A program made the position numbers and the translations under genes. Below are positions 1 through 7,028 of a stretch of 64,000 bases of DNA, piece after piece; the first letter of the stretch is position 1; every line of letters starts with the position of its first letter. Source of the DNA: Sphingobium limneticum. Its GTDB lineage: Bacteria; Pseudomonadota; Alphaproteobacteria; Sphingomonadales; Sphingomonadaceae. The notes beneath the pieces were generated by a model. The model made no database searches, had not been told where the DNA came from, and saw only the letters and a program-made list of their open reading frames with translations. The stretch covers positions 1-64,000 of the forward strand of contig NZ_VYPZ01000003.1 in the NCBI RefSeq assembly GCF_008710155.1, given 5' to 3'.

Positions 1-523
1 TGATGATCGCCGGGGTGTTCAGCTTCACCGTTTCCAGTCCGCCATCGACTTCACGGGTCACGTTGACGCTGCCATCGACAACCTCGACCTTGCTGGCGAA
101 CGTACCCTGCGGCAGGTTCAGCAGCGCGGCCAGCATCTGGCCGGTCTGGTTGCTGTCATCGTCGATCGCCTGCTTGCCCAGGATGATGAGGCCAGCGCCT
201 TCTTCTTCCTGCACCTTGGCGAGCAGCTTGGCGACGCCCAGCGGCTCGACCTCGTCATCCGTCTGGATCAGGATCGCCCGGTCCGCGCCCATGGCGAGCG
301 CCGTGCGCAGCGTATCCTGCGCCTTGGCGACGCCGATCGACACCGCCACGACCTCGGTCGCCACGCCCTTTTCCTTCAGGCGGATGGCTTCTTCGACCGC
401 GATCTCGTCGAACGGGTTCATGCTCATCTTCACGTTCGCCAGATCGACGCCCGTACCATCCGCCTTAACCCGCGGCTTCACATTATAATCGATAACCCGC
501 TTCACGGGCACAAGGATCTTCAT
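1..523 (-). CDS. etfB: Electron transfer flavoprotein beta subunit (partial, C-terminus outside window)
   Basis: EtfB pairs with EtfA to carry electrons from acyl-CoA and related flavin dehydrogenases to ETF:ubiquinone oxidoreductase. The visible 174 codons begin [19 protein letters not shown] and include the family stretch [16 protein letters not shown] and an adenine-nucleotide-binding alpha/beta core; the rest lies beyond base 1. The start is well supported by an AAAGGAGGA Shine-Dalgarno about 7 nt upstream. It is divergent from the GntR gene, and a perfect 17-bp palindrome abuts its ribosome-binding site, so repression by that regulator is likely (inference). Its place beside a CoA-transferase and an acyl-CoA dehydrogenase fits a role as electron acceptor. 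Confidence 0.93.
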   Translation of the reverse strand, partial: MKILVPVKRVIDYNVKPRVKADGTGVDLANVKMSMNPFDEIAVEEAIRLKEKGVATEVVAVSIGVAKAQDTLRTALAMGADRAILIQTDDEVEPLGVAKLLAKVQEEEGAGLIILGKQAIDDDSNQTGQMLAALLNLPQGTFASKVEVVDGSVNVTREVDGGLETVKLNTPAII

Positions 524-538
524 CTCAACATCCTCCTT

Positions 539-555
539 TAATGGTCGGACCATTA
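539..555. promoter_or_regulatory. GntR/FadR-type operator O1 (etfB side)
   Basis: TAATGGTCGGACCATTA is a perfect 17-bp palindrome centred on base 547. It directly abuts the etfB Shine-Dalgarno. The core TGGTCGGACCA matches the TGGTNNNACCA architecture known for FadR/PdhR-type GntR regulators. Bound protein here would block the etfB leader. Its centre is 42 bp (about four helical turns) from the next site. Confidence 0.75.
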
Positions 556-583
556 TAATTTTATGTGCCTGTGTCAAGCATGC

Positions 584-594
584 TGGTCGAACCA
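584..594. promoter_or_regulatory. GntR/FadR-type operator O2 (gntR side)
   Basis: TGGTCGAACCA keeps both half-sites (TGGT and ACCA) with a 3-nt spacer. It lies 58 bp before the preferred gntR start, which suggests autoregulation. It would fall inside the coding region if the GTG at 565 were used, which is one reason for preferring the later start. Confidence 0.55.
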
Positions 595-651
595 TTGCCC
601 GATGCGATGCAGCAGGTTAGCGTGCATTTTCGCTTTATAGGTTCGCCCGAC

Positions 652-1419
652 ATGAAAACGCCGTCCGCCATCCCCAACTTCGCGCCGATCAGGACGCAAC
701 GCGCCTTCGAGGTCATATGCGAGCAGATCCGTGCGCAATTGGCGGCGGGCACATTGAAGACCGGCGACAAACTGCCGGCGGAGCGCGAATTGGCGGCGGA
801 GTTTCAGGTAAGTCGCAGCGCCCTGCGGGAAGCGTTGCGCAGTCTGGAGGTCGCGGGGATCATCCGTAACGTGAAGGGCGTGAAGGGCGGGTCTTTCATC
901 CAGTCGGCCGAACCCGACCGGATCGTGCAGGCGATGCAGGACTATGTGCATCTGGGCAATATATCGCTGGACGAACTGACCGAGGCGCGGTTGGCGACGC
1001 AGGATATCATCGTCCGGCTGGCCTGCGAGCGGGCGAGCGACGCCGATCTGGCCGAACTGGAGGCGATTGCCGAGCGGACGCGGCAGGAAAGCGACGTAGA
1101 GGCGCGCTACGAATGTGCGGCGGCCTATTATCGTGTGCTGGCGCGCGCGACGAAGAATCGGATGTTCGGCATCTTCGTGGATTCGCTGTCCGCCATCCTG
1201 CATGAATTCGTGCAAGGGCCGGATTATGAAACGTTGCAGGAGACGTTGATCGAATCCCGCTTCAAGCTGGTTCGCCATTTGCGGGCGCGCGATGCCGATG
1301 CCGCCGCAGCGGAGATGCGCAAGCATCTGGAACGGGTGCATCGCCATGTCCGCAAGACGCTCAAGGCGCAAAACATGCCGGCCAAGGCAGCGAAGGCGCG
1401 GGGCAAGGCACCCGCCTAG
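652..1419 (+). CDS. GntR-family transcriptional regulator, FadR (FCD) subfamily
   Basis: This 255-aa protein has an N-terminal winged helix (residues about 10-75; PAERELAAEFQVSRSALREA is the recognition region) and a helical FCD effector domain (about 85-245). In FCD proteins that bind metal, a D-x3-H motif precedes a later histidine pair. Here the equivalent stretch reads AAAYYRVLARATKN, so that motif looks lost while the later MRKHLE and VHRH histidines remain. E. coli FadR also lacks the metal site and senses acyl-CoA, so an acyl-CoA-type effector is plausible (inference). The start is uncertain: in-frame GTG 565, ATG 580 and ATG 607 precede it and none has a clear Shine-Dalgarno. ATG 652 was chosen because conserved sequence begins soon after and because it leaves the operator outside the gene. 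It probably controls the palindromes at 539, 584, 1446, 3921, 3941 and 14104. Confidence 0.85.
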   Translation: MKTPSAIPNFAPIRTQRAFEVICEQIRAQLAAGTLKTGDKLPAERELAAEFQVSRSALREALRSLEVAGIIRNVKGVKGGSFIQSAEPDRIVQAMQDYVHLGNISLDELTEARLATQDIIVRLACERASDADLAELEAIAERTRQESDVEARYECAAAYYRVLARATKNRMFGIFVDSLSAILHEFVQGPDYETLQETLIESRFKLVRHLRARDADAAAAEMRKHLERVHRHVRKTLKAQNMPAKAAKARGKAPA

Positions 1420-1445
1420 ATTGACCGCTCATCACTGTCATGCAA

Positions 1446-1459
1446 TAGGTAGGACCATT
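1446..1459. promoter_or_regulatory. GntR/FadR-type operator O3 (CoA-transferase promoter)
   Basis: TAGGTAGGACCATT has a perfect right half (ACCATT) and a left half with one change (AGGT for TGGT), again with a 3-nt spacer. It lies about 30 bp before the CoA-transferase start, in the 69-bp gap after gntR, which suggests a separate regulated promoter for that gene. Confidence 0.5.
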
Positions 1460-1488
1460 CAACATTTTGGTTCTATCGGGGATGAGGC

Positions 1489-2679
1489 ATGGCTGAAGAA
1501 CAGGCAGCGACCAGGGGCGATGCGCTGGCCGACGTGCGCGTGCTGGATTTTACCAGCGTGATGGCTGGCCCGTTCGCAACGCGGATGCTGGCCGATCTGG
1601 GCGCGGATGTGGTGAAGATCGAATCGCTGGAAGGCGATCAGGTGCGGGCGCGACCACCGGTGCGCGATGGGCATAGTGCCTATTTCGGTCATCTGAACGC
1701 GGGCAAGCGCTCGATCGCCTGCAACCTCAAATCCCCGGAGGTTCGCGCGCTCATCCTGGATCTGGTCAAGCGGTTCGACGTGGTTGTGGAAAATTTCCGA
1801 CCTGGCGTGATGCAGCGTTTCGGGCTGGATTATGCGACGCTATCGGCGATCAATCCGCGCCTCATCTATTGTTCGATCTCCGGCTATGGGCAGGAGGGGC
1901 CGAAAGCGCATCATCCGGCCTATGCGCCGGTGATCCACGCGGCCAGCGGTTTCGACATGGTCAATCTCCATTATCAGGATGGTGCCGATCGCCCGGCTAC
2001 CGGTGGCGTTTTCGTTGCCGATGTGCTGGGTGGCACCCATGCCTTCGGCGCGATCCAGGCGGCGCTCTATCAGCGGGAAAAGACCGGTCAGGGGCAGCAT
2101 ATCGACCTGTCGATGCTGGAGGCGATGGTCGGCATGCTGGTGTTCGAGGCGCAGGAAGCGCAATTTCCCGGTGGCGCGCGGCGGCCGCTCTACTCGCCCC
2201 TGCGCACGAGCGACGGCTTCATCATGGTGGCGCCGACCAGCCCCCGCAATTTCGAGCAGTTGAGCGATGCGGTGGGGCATCCGGAATGGCGCGATGATCC
2301 GCGTTTTCGCACCAACGCCGATCGCAATGCCAATTGGGCGACGCTGCTGGGCCTGACCGAGCAATGGACGATCGAGCGGACATCGGCCGAGGCGGAGGCG
2401 ATCCTGTCACGGCATGGCGTGCCATGTGCATGCTATCGGGACATGGCGGCGGTGCTGGACGATCCGCAACTGGCCGCGCGGGAGGCTTGGACGACGATCC
2501 ATGATGGCGCCGGTCCCTTTGCCGTGCCCAATCCGCCGTTCCGCATGAGCGGTTCGCGGGCGCAGCCGCGCGATCTGGTGGCGCAGCTGGGCGAACATGG
2601 CGCATCGTTGCTGCGGGAAGAGCTGGGATTGTCCGAGGAGGCGGTCGCGGACTTGCGGACGGCCGGGCAAGTGATCTGA
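1489..2679 (+). CDS. CaiB/BaiF-type (class III) CoA-transferase
   Basis: Class III CoA-transferases move CoA between carboxylic acids through an aspartyl anhydride. The 396-aa protein is of normal length. It has the N-terminal signature RVLDFTSVMAGPFATRMLAD, KIE and NAGKRSI motifs, ENFRPGVMQRFGLDY, and the stretch FVADVLGGTHAFGAIQAALY near residue 180 that contains the expected catalytic Asp. The translation start has a GGGGATGAGG ribosome-binding stretch. It follows gntR and faces the acyl-CoA dehydrogenase across a shared hairpin. Activation of a pathway acid before dehydrogenation is the likely role; the substrate cannot be read from the sequence. Confidence 0.88.
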   Translation: MAEEQAATRGDALADVRVLDFTSVMAGPFATRMLADLGADVVKIESLEGDQVRARPPVRDGHSAYFGHLNAGKRSIACNLKSPEVRALILDLVKRFDVVVENFRPGVMQRFGLDYATLSAINPRLIYCSISGYGQEGPKAHHPAYAPVIHAASGFDMVNLHYQDGADRPATGGVFVADVLGGTHAFGAIQAALYQREKTGQGQHIDLSMLEAMVGMLVFEAQEAQFPGGARRPLYSPLRTSDGFIMVAPTSPRNFEQLSDAVGHPEWRDDPRFRTNADRNANWATLLGLTEQWTIERTSAEAEAILSRHGVPCACYRDMAAVLDDPQLAAREAWTTIHDGAGPFAVPNPPFRMSGSRAQPRDLVAQLGEHGASLLREELGLSEEAVADLRTAGQVI

Positions 2680-2681
2680 TG

Positions 2682-2715
2682 ATTGTGGGAGGGGAATTGC
2701 TCCCCCTCCCACAAT
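2682..2715. terminator. Hairpin between convergent genes (likely shared terminator)
   Basis: ATTGTGGGAGGGG and CCCCTCCCACAAT form a perfect 13-bp stem with an 8-nt loop, in the 38-bp gap between the convergent CoA-transferase and acyl-CoA dehydrogenase genes. There is no strong T-tract on either side, so it is terminator-like rather than canonical. Confidence 0.6.
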
Positions 2716-2717
2716 GT

Positions 2718-3857
2718 TTAGCGCAGCAATTCGCGTGCGATGGTGTTGCGCTGGATTTCCGACGAGCCTTCGTAGATCCGGGTGATGCGGATGTCGCGAT
2801 AGAGGCGCTCCACCGCAAAGCCGCGGCAGTAGCCGTTGCCGCCGAAAATCTGGACGGCGGTATCGACGGTGCGGCTGCCCGCTTCGGTCGCGAACAGCTT
2901 GGCCATGGAAGCGCGTTCGCGGCTCTTGTCACCCTGATCATAGCGCCAGGCGGCGTCGAGCAGCATCAGCCGAGCGGCGCGCATGTCGGTCGCCATATTG
3001 GCGAGATAGTGGCGGATCGCCTGAAATTCGGAGATGACGCCGCCAAAGGCCGGACGCACCTTCGATTCCTCGATCGCCAGTTCCAGCGCATATTCGCCCA
3101 TGCCGACCGCCGTTGCGCCGACATTGATCCGGCCTTCATTCAGCCCTTCGAGGGCGTAGCGGAAACCCTGGCCCTCTTCGCCCAGCAGCGCGTCGGCCGG
3201 TACCTGGCATTCGTCGAAGCTGAGTTCATAGACGCCGGGCGAGGCGGTGCCCATCAGTTCGATCGTTCCGGTGACGGAGAAGCCGGGCGTATCGGCCGGC
3301 ATCAGGAAGGCGGAGATGCCGTTGCGGGCGCCGGCTGCCTTGTCCGTATAGGCGTAGACGATGACATATTTGGCCTTCTTCCCGTTGGAAATGAAGGTCT
3401 TGCTGCCATTGATGCGCCAGCCGTCGGCATTGCGGACAGCGGTGGTGCGCATCGAACCCGGATCGGAACCGCTATTGGGTTCGGTCAGCGCAAAGGCGAT
3501 CGGAATTTCACCCGTGGCCATGCCGGGGAGGAGGGCAGCGCGCTGTTCCTCACTGGCATGATAGATGATGTTCTTCGCGCCCGGTCCCATCAGCGGACGC
3601 AGTTCGGTCCAGAATTGGGGAGGCAAGCGGGCGAGTTCGATCTGTACCGCCGCCTGTGCCAAGGCGCCGAGGCCAAGCCCGCCATAGGCTTCGGGCAGGG
3701 CCATGCCGAAATAGCCGTTATCGACGAGCGTCTGGCGCACGATCGGCGGGATGACGCCTGTTTCCTGAAATGCGACTTCATGGGGCAACAGGTCGCGCAC
3801 GATGGTGCGCGTCACGTCGCAAAATTCCTTGATATCGTCTGGCAGTTCGAAATCCAC
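2718..3857 (-). CDS. Acyl-CoA dehydrogenase
   Basis: This 379-aa FAD enzyme would oxidise an acyl-CoA thioester at C2-C3 and pass electrons to ETF, whose beta subunit is encoded nearby. The N-terminal helical domain, the FALTEPNSGSDPGS flavin-binding segment (near residue 125), the QIFGGNGYCRGFAVERLYRD signature and the C-terminal IYEGSSEIQRN are all present. The Glu of IYEG is at the catalytic-base position of short/medium-chain enzymes. The start follows a GAGGGGAAG ribosome-binding stretch. The upstream region shared with the LysR gene carries two GntR-type operators. Substrate unknown. Confidence 0.92.
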   Translation of the reverse strand: MDFELPDDIKEFCDVTRTIVRDLLPHEVAFQETGVIPPIVRQTLVDNGYFGMALPEAYGGLGLGALAQAAVQIELARLPPQFWTELRPLMGPGAKNIIYHASEEQRAALLPGMATGEIPIAFALTEPNSGSDPGSMRTTAVRNADGWRINGSKTFISNGKKAKYVIVYAYTDKAAGARNGISAFLMPADTPGFSVTGTIELMGTASPGVYELSFDECQVPADALLGEEGQGFRYALEGLNEGRINVGATAVGMGEYALELAIEESKVRPAFGGVISEFQAIRHYLANMATDMRAARLMLLDAAWRYDQGDKSRERASMAKLFATEAGSRTVDTAVQIFGGNGYCRGFAVERLYRDIRITRIYEGSSEIQRNTIARELLR

Positions 3858-3920
3858 GGGGCTTCCCCTCCTTTATGAATGAGACAACGAGTTGGACAAC
3901 TGAATTGCTGTATTGCCTAT

Positions 3921-3935
3921 AATGGTCCTACCATT
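3921..3935. promoter_or_regulatory. GntR/FadR-type operator O4 (acyl-CoA dehydrogenase/LysR divergent region)
   Basis: AATGGTCCTACCATT has perfect 6-bp half-sites (AATGGT and ACCATT) around a 3-nt spacer. It lies 63 bp before the acyl-CoA dehydrogenase start and 74 bp before the LysR start, and its centre is 20 bp from the next site. Confidence 0.7.
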
Positions 3936-3940
3936 TGATA

Positions 3941-3955
3941 AATGGTCAGTCCATT
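3941..3955. promoter_or_regulatory. GntR/FadR-type operator O5 (acyl-CoA dehydrogenase/LysR divergent region)
   Basis: AATGGTCAGTCCATT is the second site in this divergent region. The left half is perfect and the right half has one change (TCCATT). A 20-bp centre spacing to O4 places both sites on the same face of the helix, as expected for paired dimers. Confidence 0.6.
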
Positions 3956-4009
3956 TAAAATTTCGATCCGGCTGGCGTTCCCGGTGGGAGGGATTAGGAT
4001 GCAGCCACC

Positions 4010-5242
4010 ATGTCTACCGACCCGTTCGATCTCAACCTGCGGCACCTGCGTGCGCTCCTCGCGATCCGGGAGCATGGCGGCATCACGGCCGCCGCCGATG
4101 CGGTCAGCCTGTCGCAGCCTGCACTGACGCAGGGTCTGGCGAAGCTGGAGCGACAGTTTGGCTATACGCTGTTCGAGCGACGATCGGGCGGCATGATTGC
4201 GACGCCGATGGGCGAAATCGTGATCGATCGCGCGCAGGCGGCGCTGGAGCATCTATCGGTCGGGGCCAAGGGCCTGTCTGCGGTGTTCCTGCATCCCGAG
4301 CGGTTGATGACGATGACGCAACTGCGTGCCTTCCTGGCGTTGGCGGAGGCAGGCAGCTTCGCGTCTGCCGCGCAGGGCACCGGCCTGTCGCAGACGGCGG
4401 TGCATCGCGCGGTCGGCGATCTGGAGCAGATGATCGGCGGCAAGCTGGTCGAGCGGCGCGGGCGGGTGGTGTGGCTGAACCCGGCGGGCAAGCGGCTGGC
4501 GCGCGGTACGCGGCTGGCGGTGGCGGAAATATCGGCAGCGATCGCCGATCTGGGTCTGGATAGCGGCAGCGGCAGTGAGTTGATCGCCTTTGGTGCGCTG
4601 CCGCTGTCACGGCCCTATCTGGTACCGGCTGCCATGGGCCGGTTGACGCGGGAGGAACCGCGCGCGGCGTTCAAGGTACTGGAGGGTAGTTGGCGCGAAC
4701 TGGTCGAGCCGCTGCGCGACGGGGTGATCGACATGATCGTCGGAGCGCTCCGCCCCTATGAGATTGCCGATCTTTACCAGATGCCGCTGGTGGAGGACCG
4801 GCTGGTGATTGCGGCGGGTAGCGGCCATCCACTGGCGCAGGTTGCAACGCCGACCATGGCGCAACTGGCTGCCTATCCCTGGATCGTCGCGCCGGCCAAT
4901 TCGCCGCTGCGCGAACAATGGCAGCAATTGTTCGCCGACCAGCCGCAGCCCGCGACCCCGATTGAGTGCGGGTCGGTGATGATCATCGGTCGGCTGTTGA
5001 CCGAGGGGCATTTCCTGACCCTGTTGTCGCCCGATCAGGTGGCGTTGCAGATCCGCAGCGGATTGCTGACCCAAATCGGTCCGCCGCTGGAAACCAGTCG
5101 CCGCCTGGTGGGCATCACCACACGCCGTAGCTGGCGCCCGACCGCGATCCAGCGGCGATTTCTGGACCTTGTGAAGGACGCGGCTACGCGGCGCGTGGAA
5201 GAAGCGGCAGTCGTTGGGTTGCGCGGCGAAGGATGGGTCTAG
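4010..5242 (+). CDS. LysR-type regulator with two N-terminal helix-turn-helix domains
   Basis: Ordinary LysR-type proteins are about 300 aa with one DNA-binding domain. This one is 410 aa and has two. The first is at about residues 9-68 (LRHLRALLAIREHGGITAAA then SLSQPALTQGLAKLE). The second is at about 101-161 (TMTQLRAFLALAEAGSFASA then GLSQTAVHRAVGDLE). A single LysR substrate-binding domain follows from about residue 190. The reading frame runs through both without interruption, so this is not a fusion artefact visible in the DNA. It is divergent from the acyl-CoA dehydrogenase gene, and two GntR-type operators lie between them. It may control that gene or the downstream oxygenase operons; neither is shown. 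Confidence 0.88.
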   Translation: MSTDPFDLNLRHLRALLAIREHGGITAAADAVSLSQPALTQGLAKLERQFGYTLFERRSGGMIATPMGEIVIDRAQAALEHLSVGAKGLSAVFLHPERLMTMTQLRAFLALAEAGSFASAAQGTGLSQTAVHRAVGDLEQMIGGKLVERRGRVVWLNPAGKRLARGTRLAVAEISAAIADLGLDSGSGSELIAFGALPLSRPYLVPAAMGRLTREEPRAAFKVLEGSWRELVEPLRDGVIDMIVGALRPYEIADLYQMPLVEDRLVIAAGSGHPLAQVATPTMAQLAAYPWIVAPANSPLREQWQQLFADQPQPATPIECGSVMIIGRLLTEGHFLTLLSPDQVALQIRSGLLTQIGPPLETSRRLVGITTRRSWRPTAIQRRFLDLVKDAATRRVEEAAVVGLRGEGWV

Positions 5243-5596
5243 GGCCGTGACGGTTTGCGCGTCTTGGCAATTCGATTAATATTTCAAAAATGGCAGATAG
5301 AAAAATATCAGAAAATATTTCGTAACCCCTGATATACCCGCATTAATCTGCAAATACCCTTCCGAAACCGGACCATGGAAATCATAATATCCACCCAGGG
5401 GATATTCTTGTAATTTCGATGCGGCGTCGCCATATATATGAAGCGCCTTTGCTTTTAAAAAAAACGCAATTCTGTCTGGCGTTGCCTCTTCACGATCAGA
5501 AATTCATTTGATTGGCTTTCCTGAGGCAGGAGGCAGTTGTCGTCATCTCCGGGCATATGGCAGCCGGCGAATGGCGCAGTCGATGAGGCGTGCCCA
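5243..5596. other. AT-rich non-coding stretch before the glycosyltransferase
   Basis: About 350 bp with base composition clearly more AT-rich than its surroundings, especially 5275-5330 and 5440-5520. I find no supportable gene, tRNA or terminator in it. A TTG at 5537 is preceded by AGGAGG with a very short 3-nt spacing and is in frame with the next gene. The region probably contains that gene's promoter. Confidence 0.4.
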
Positions 5597-6508
5597 ATGA
5601 TCGCATATTTTCTTCTCGTCCATCGTTACCCAGAACAGTTTAAGCGCTTGTTCAAGGCGATCTACCTTCCTGGCAATCAATATGTCGTCCATGTGGACAA
5701 AAGTTCGGGCGAAGATCTGGAAAAGGACATTGCGACTTTTCTGGAACCGTTCCAGGGGGTGGAACTTCTGGAGCCGAAAAACGCGCTATGGGGTGGATAT
5801 AGCCTGGTTGACGCCGAACTGCGCGGCATGGCCCGGCTTCTTTCCATGGATGCGTCCTGGACTCATTATATCAATCTGTCGGGGCAGGATTTTCCGCTCA
5901 AGAGTCAGAATTATATCCGCCAGTTTTTTGCCGCTCATCCTGACAAGCAATTTATTCGCGCGCTGGACCAGCGCAAGGAACGCCCCGACACGCTGAACAG
6001 GATCAGCCATATCTTCACGGAGGAGGATGGCGTGATGACGGCGACGGGTGTGGCGCGGCCCTATCTGCCGGGCGATACGCCGTTTATCGGCACGCAATGG
6101 AAAGCCGTGACCCGCAGCTTTTGCGAATTTGTCTGTCATGATCCGCAGGCCGATCGGTTCAAGGCATTCTATCGTAACAGCTTCATCGCCGACGAAGCCT
6201 TTTTCCAGACGGTCATGATGAACAGTTGCGATCAGAGCAGCGTCATGAACGACGATTTGCGCATGATCGACTGGGTGCCCGATGGCGACATCAAGTTGCG
6301 CCCGCGCAATTATGAAGGGGCCGATCTGGATCAGTTGCAACGCAGCGGCGATCTTTTCGCGCGGAAATTCGATGCCGAGGAAGATCCGGACATTCTGACT
6401 TTGCTGGAAAATCATCTGCGATCCCCCGCGGCGAATATCTATCGGGCGAAAGCTTATGCTCCGCCGATCCCGCTTCATACTGCCGTGCGGGAAGTCGTGG
6501 CCGCCTGA
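5597..6508 (+). CDS. Core-2/I-branching-type beta-glycosyltransferase (GT14-like)
   Basis: The 303-aa product starts MIAYFLLVHRYPEQFKRLF and contains YVVHVDKSS, the WGGYSLVDAEL segment, YINLSGQDFPLKS near residue 95 and ADEAFFQTV. These are typical of bacterial members of the Core-2/I-branching (GT14) family, which add GlcNAc or xylose to acceptor sugars. An in-frame TTG at 5537 with AGGAGG upstream would add 20 residues; ATG 5597 was preferred because the family motif begins there at once. The gene stands alone after an AT-rich gap. The acceptor (capsule, LPS or exopolysaccharide) cannot be told from the neighbours. Confidence 0.8.
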   Translation: MIAYFLLVHRYPEQFKRLFKAIYLPGNQYVVHVDKSSGEDLEKDIATFLEPFQGVELLEPKNALWGGYSLVDAELRGMARLLSMDASWTHYINLSGQDFPLKSQNYIRQFFAAHPDKQFIRALDQRKERPDTLNRISHIFTEEDGVMTATGVARPYLPGDTPFIGTQWKAVTRSFCEFVCHDPQADRFKAFYRNSFIADEAFFQTVMMNSCDQSSVMNDDLRMIDWVPDGDIKLRPRNYEGADLDQLQRSGDLFARKFDAEEDPDILTLLENHLRSPAANIYRAKAYAPPIPLHTAVREVVAA

Positions 6509-6556
6509 AGATCTGCCCTTCGCTTTCCCCTCATCCGGTCCTGAAAGGACAATAGC

Positions 6557-6685
6557 ATGGCCAAGTCACAGAAAAAATCGAACCGCGAAATTCGCAAGCC
6601 CAAGGCGGAAAAGCCCAAGAGCAACGCATCCAAGCCATCGGAAAAGGGCGGCGTCGTGCCGGGACTGGAACATATGAAGCGGTAG
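6557..6685 (+). CDS. Small very basic hypothetical protein (42 aa)
   Basis: ATG 6557 follows a GAAAGGA ribosome-binding stretch and opens a 42-codon frame. Lys/Arg are dense in the first two thirds (MAKSQKKSNREIRKPKAEKP) and the protein ends GLEHMKR. There are no membrane segments or cysteines. Its composition resembles small nucleic-acid-associated alphaproteobacterial proteins, but I do not recognise a named family. It sits between the glycosyltransferase and a second small ORF on the same strand. Confidence 0.6.
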   Translation: MAKSQKKSNREIRKPKAEKPKSNASKPSEKGGVVPGLEHMKR

Positions 6686-6701
6686 GGAAGGAGCAAGGCA
6701 C

Positions 6702-6932
6702 ATGAGAATTTCAGTGACGCATTGTCGCGAGCAGGAAGCGCTGCACAGGGGGAAGGCCCTGAGCGAACCTTTGGAAAACCGCAGGAAAATCGCGCTGGCG
6801 GCGGCCAAGGCGTGGGCGGTCGAAGCGGTTCTGGCTGAGAAAGTGGCGTCAAGAGTGGGGGCACTCAACACACTCGACGCTGCCATCGCGCTGGAGTTTG
6901 CCCTAGAGACGAAATCGGGAATGGCCGAATAA
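6702..6932 (+). CDS. Hypothetical protein (76 aa)
   Basis: A good GGAAGGAG Shine-Dalgarno lies about 8 nt before ATG 6702. The 76-aa product is rich in Ala, Glu and Leu and is probably mostly helical (EPLENRRKIALAAAKAWAVE). It has no signal peptide or recognisable motif. It is 16 bp downstream of the 42-aa basic ORF and probably co-transcribed with it. Function unknown. Confidence 0.5.
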   Translation: MRISVTHCREQEALHRGKALSEPLENRRKIALAAAKAWAVEAVLAEKVASRVGALNTLDAAIALEFALETKSGMAE

Positions 6933-6948
6933 GGATTTTGCCCTTCTC

Positions 6949-7020
6949 AAAAAGGGGCGCCCAGATTTGAAACGGCGCGGGCCGGAGCAACTCCACCGCC
7001 GCCGTTTCAAAAATGCGCCC
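6949..7020 (-). terminator. Long intrinsic terminator of the minus-strand catabolic operon
   Basis: TTTGAAACGGCG (6966-6977) pairs perfectly with CGCCGTTTCAAA (7000-7011). An outer GGGCGC/GCGCCC pair (6955-6960 and 7015-7020) extends the structure. Read on the minus strand it ends in a TTTTT run (6950-6954). It lies just after the aldehyde dehydrogenase stop and ends the five-gene operon that starts at 13974. Confidence 0.75.
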
Positions 7021-7028
7021 GCTCTTCT

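Noticed and set aside
5371-5377. Seventh GntR operator near GGACCAT before the glycosyltransferase
   Set aside because: Only one half-site is present and the opposite half does not match.
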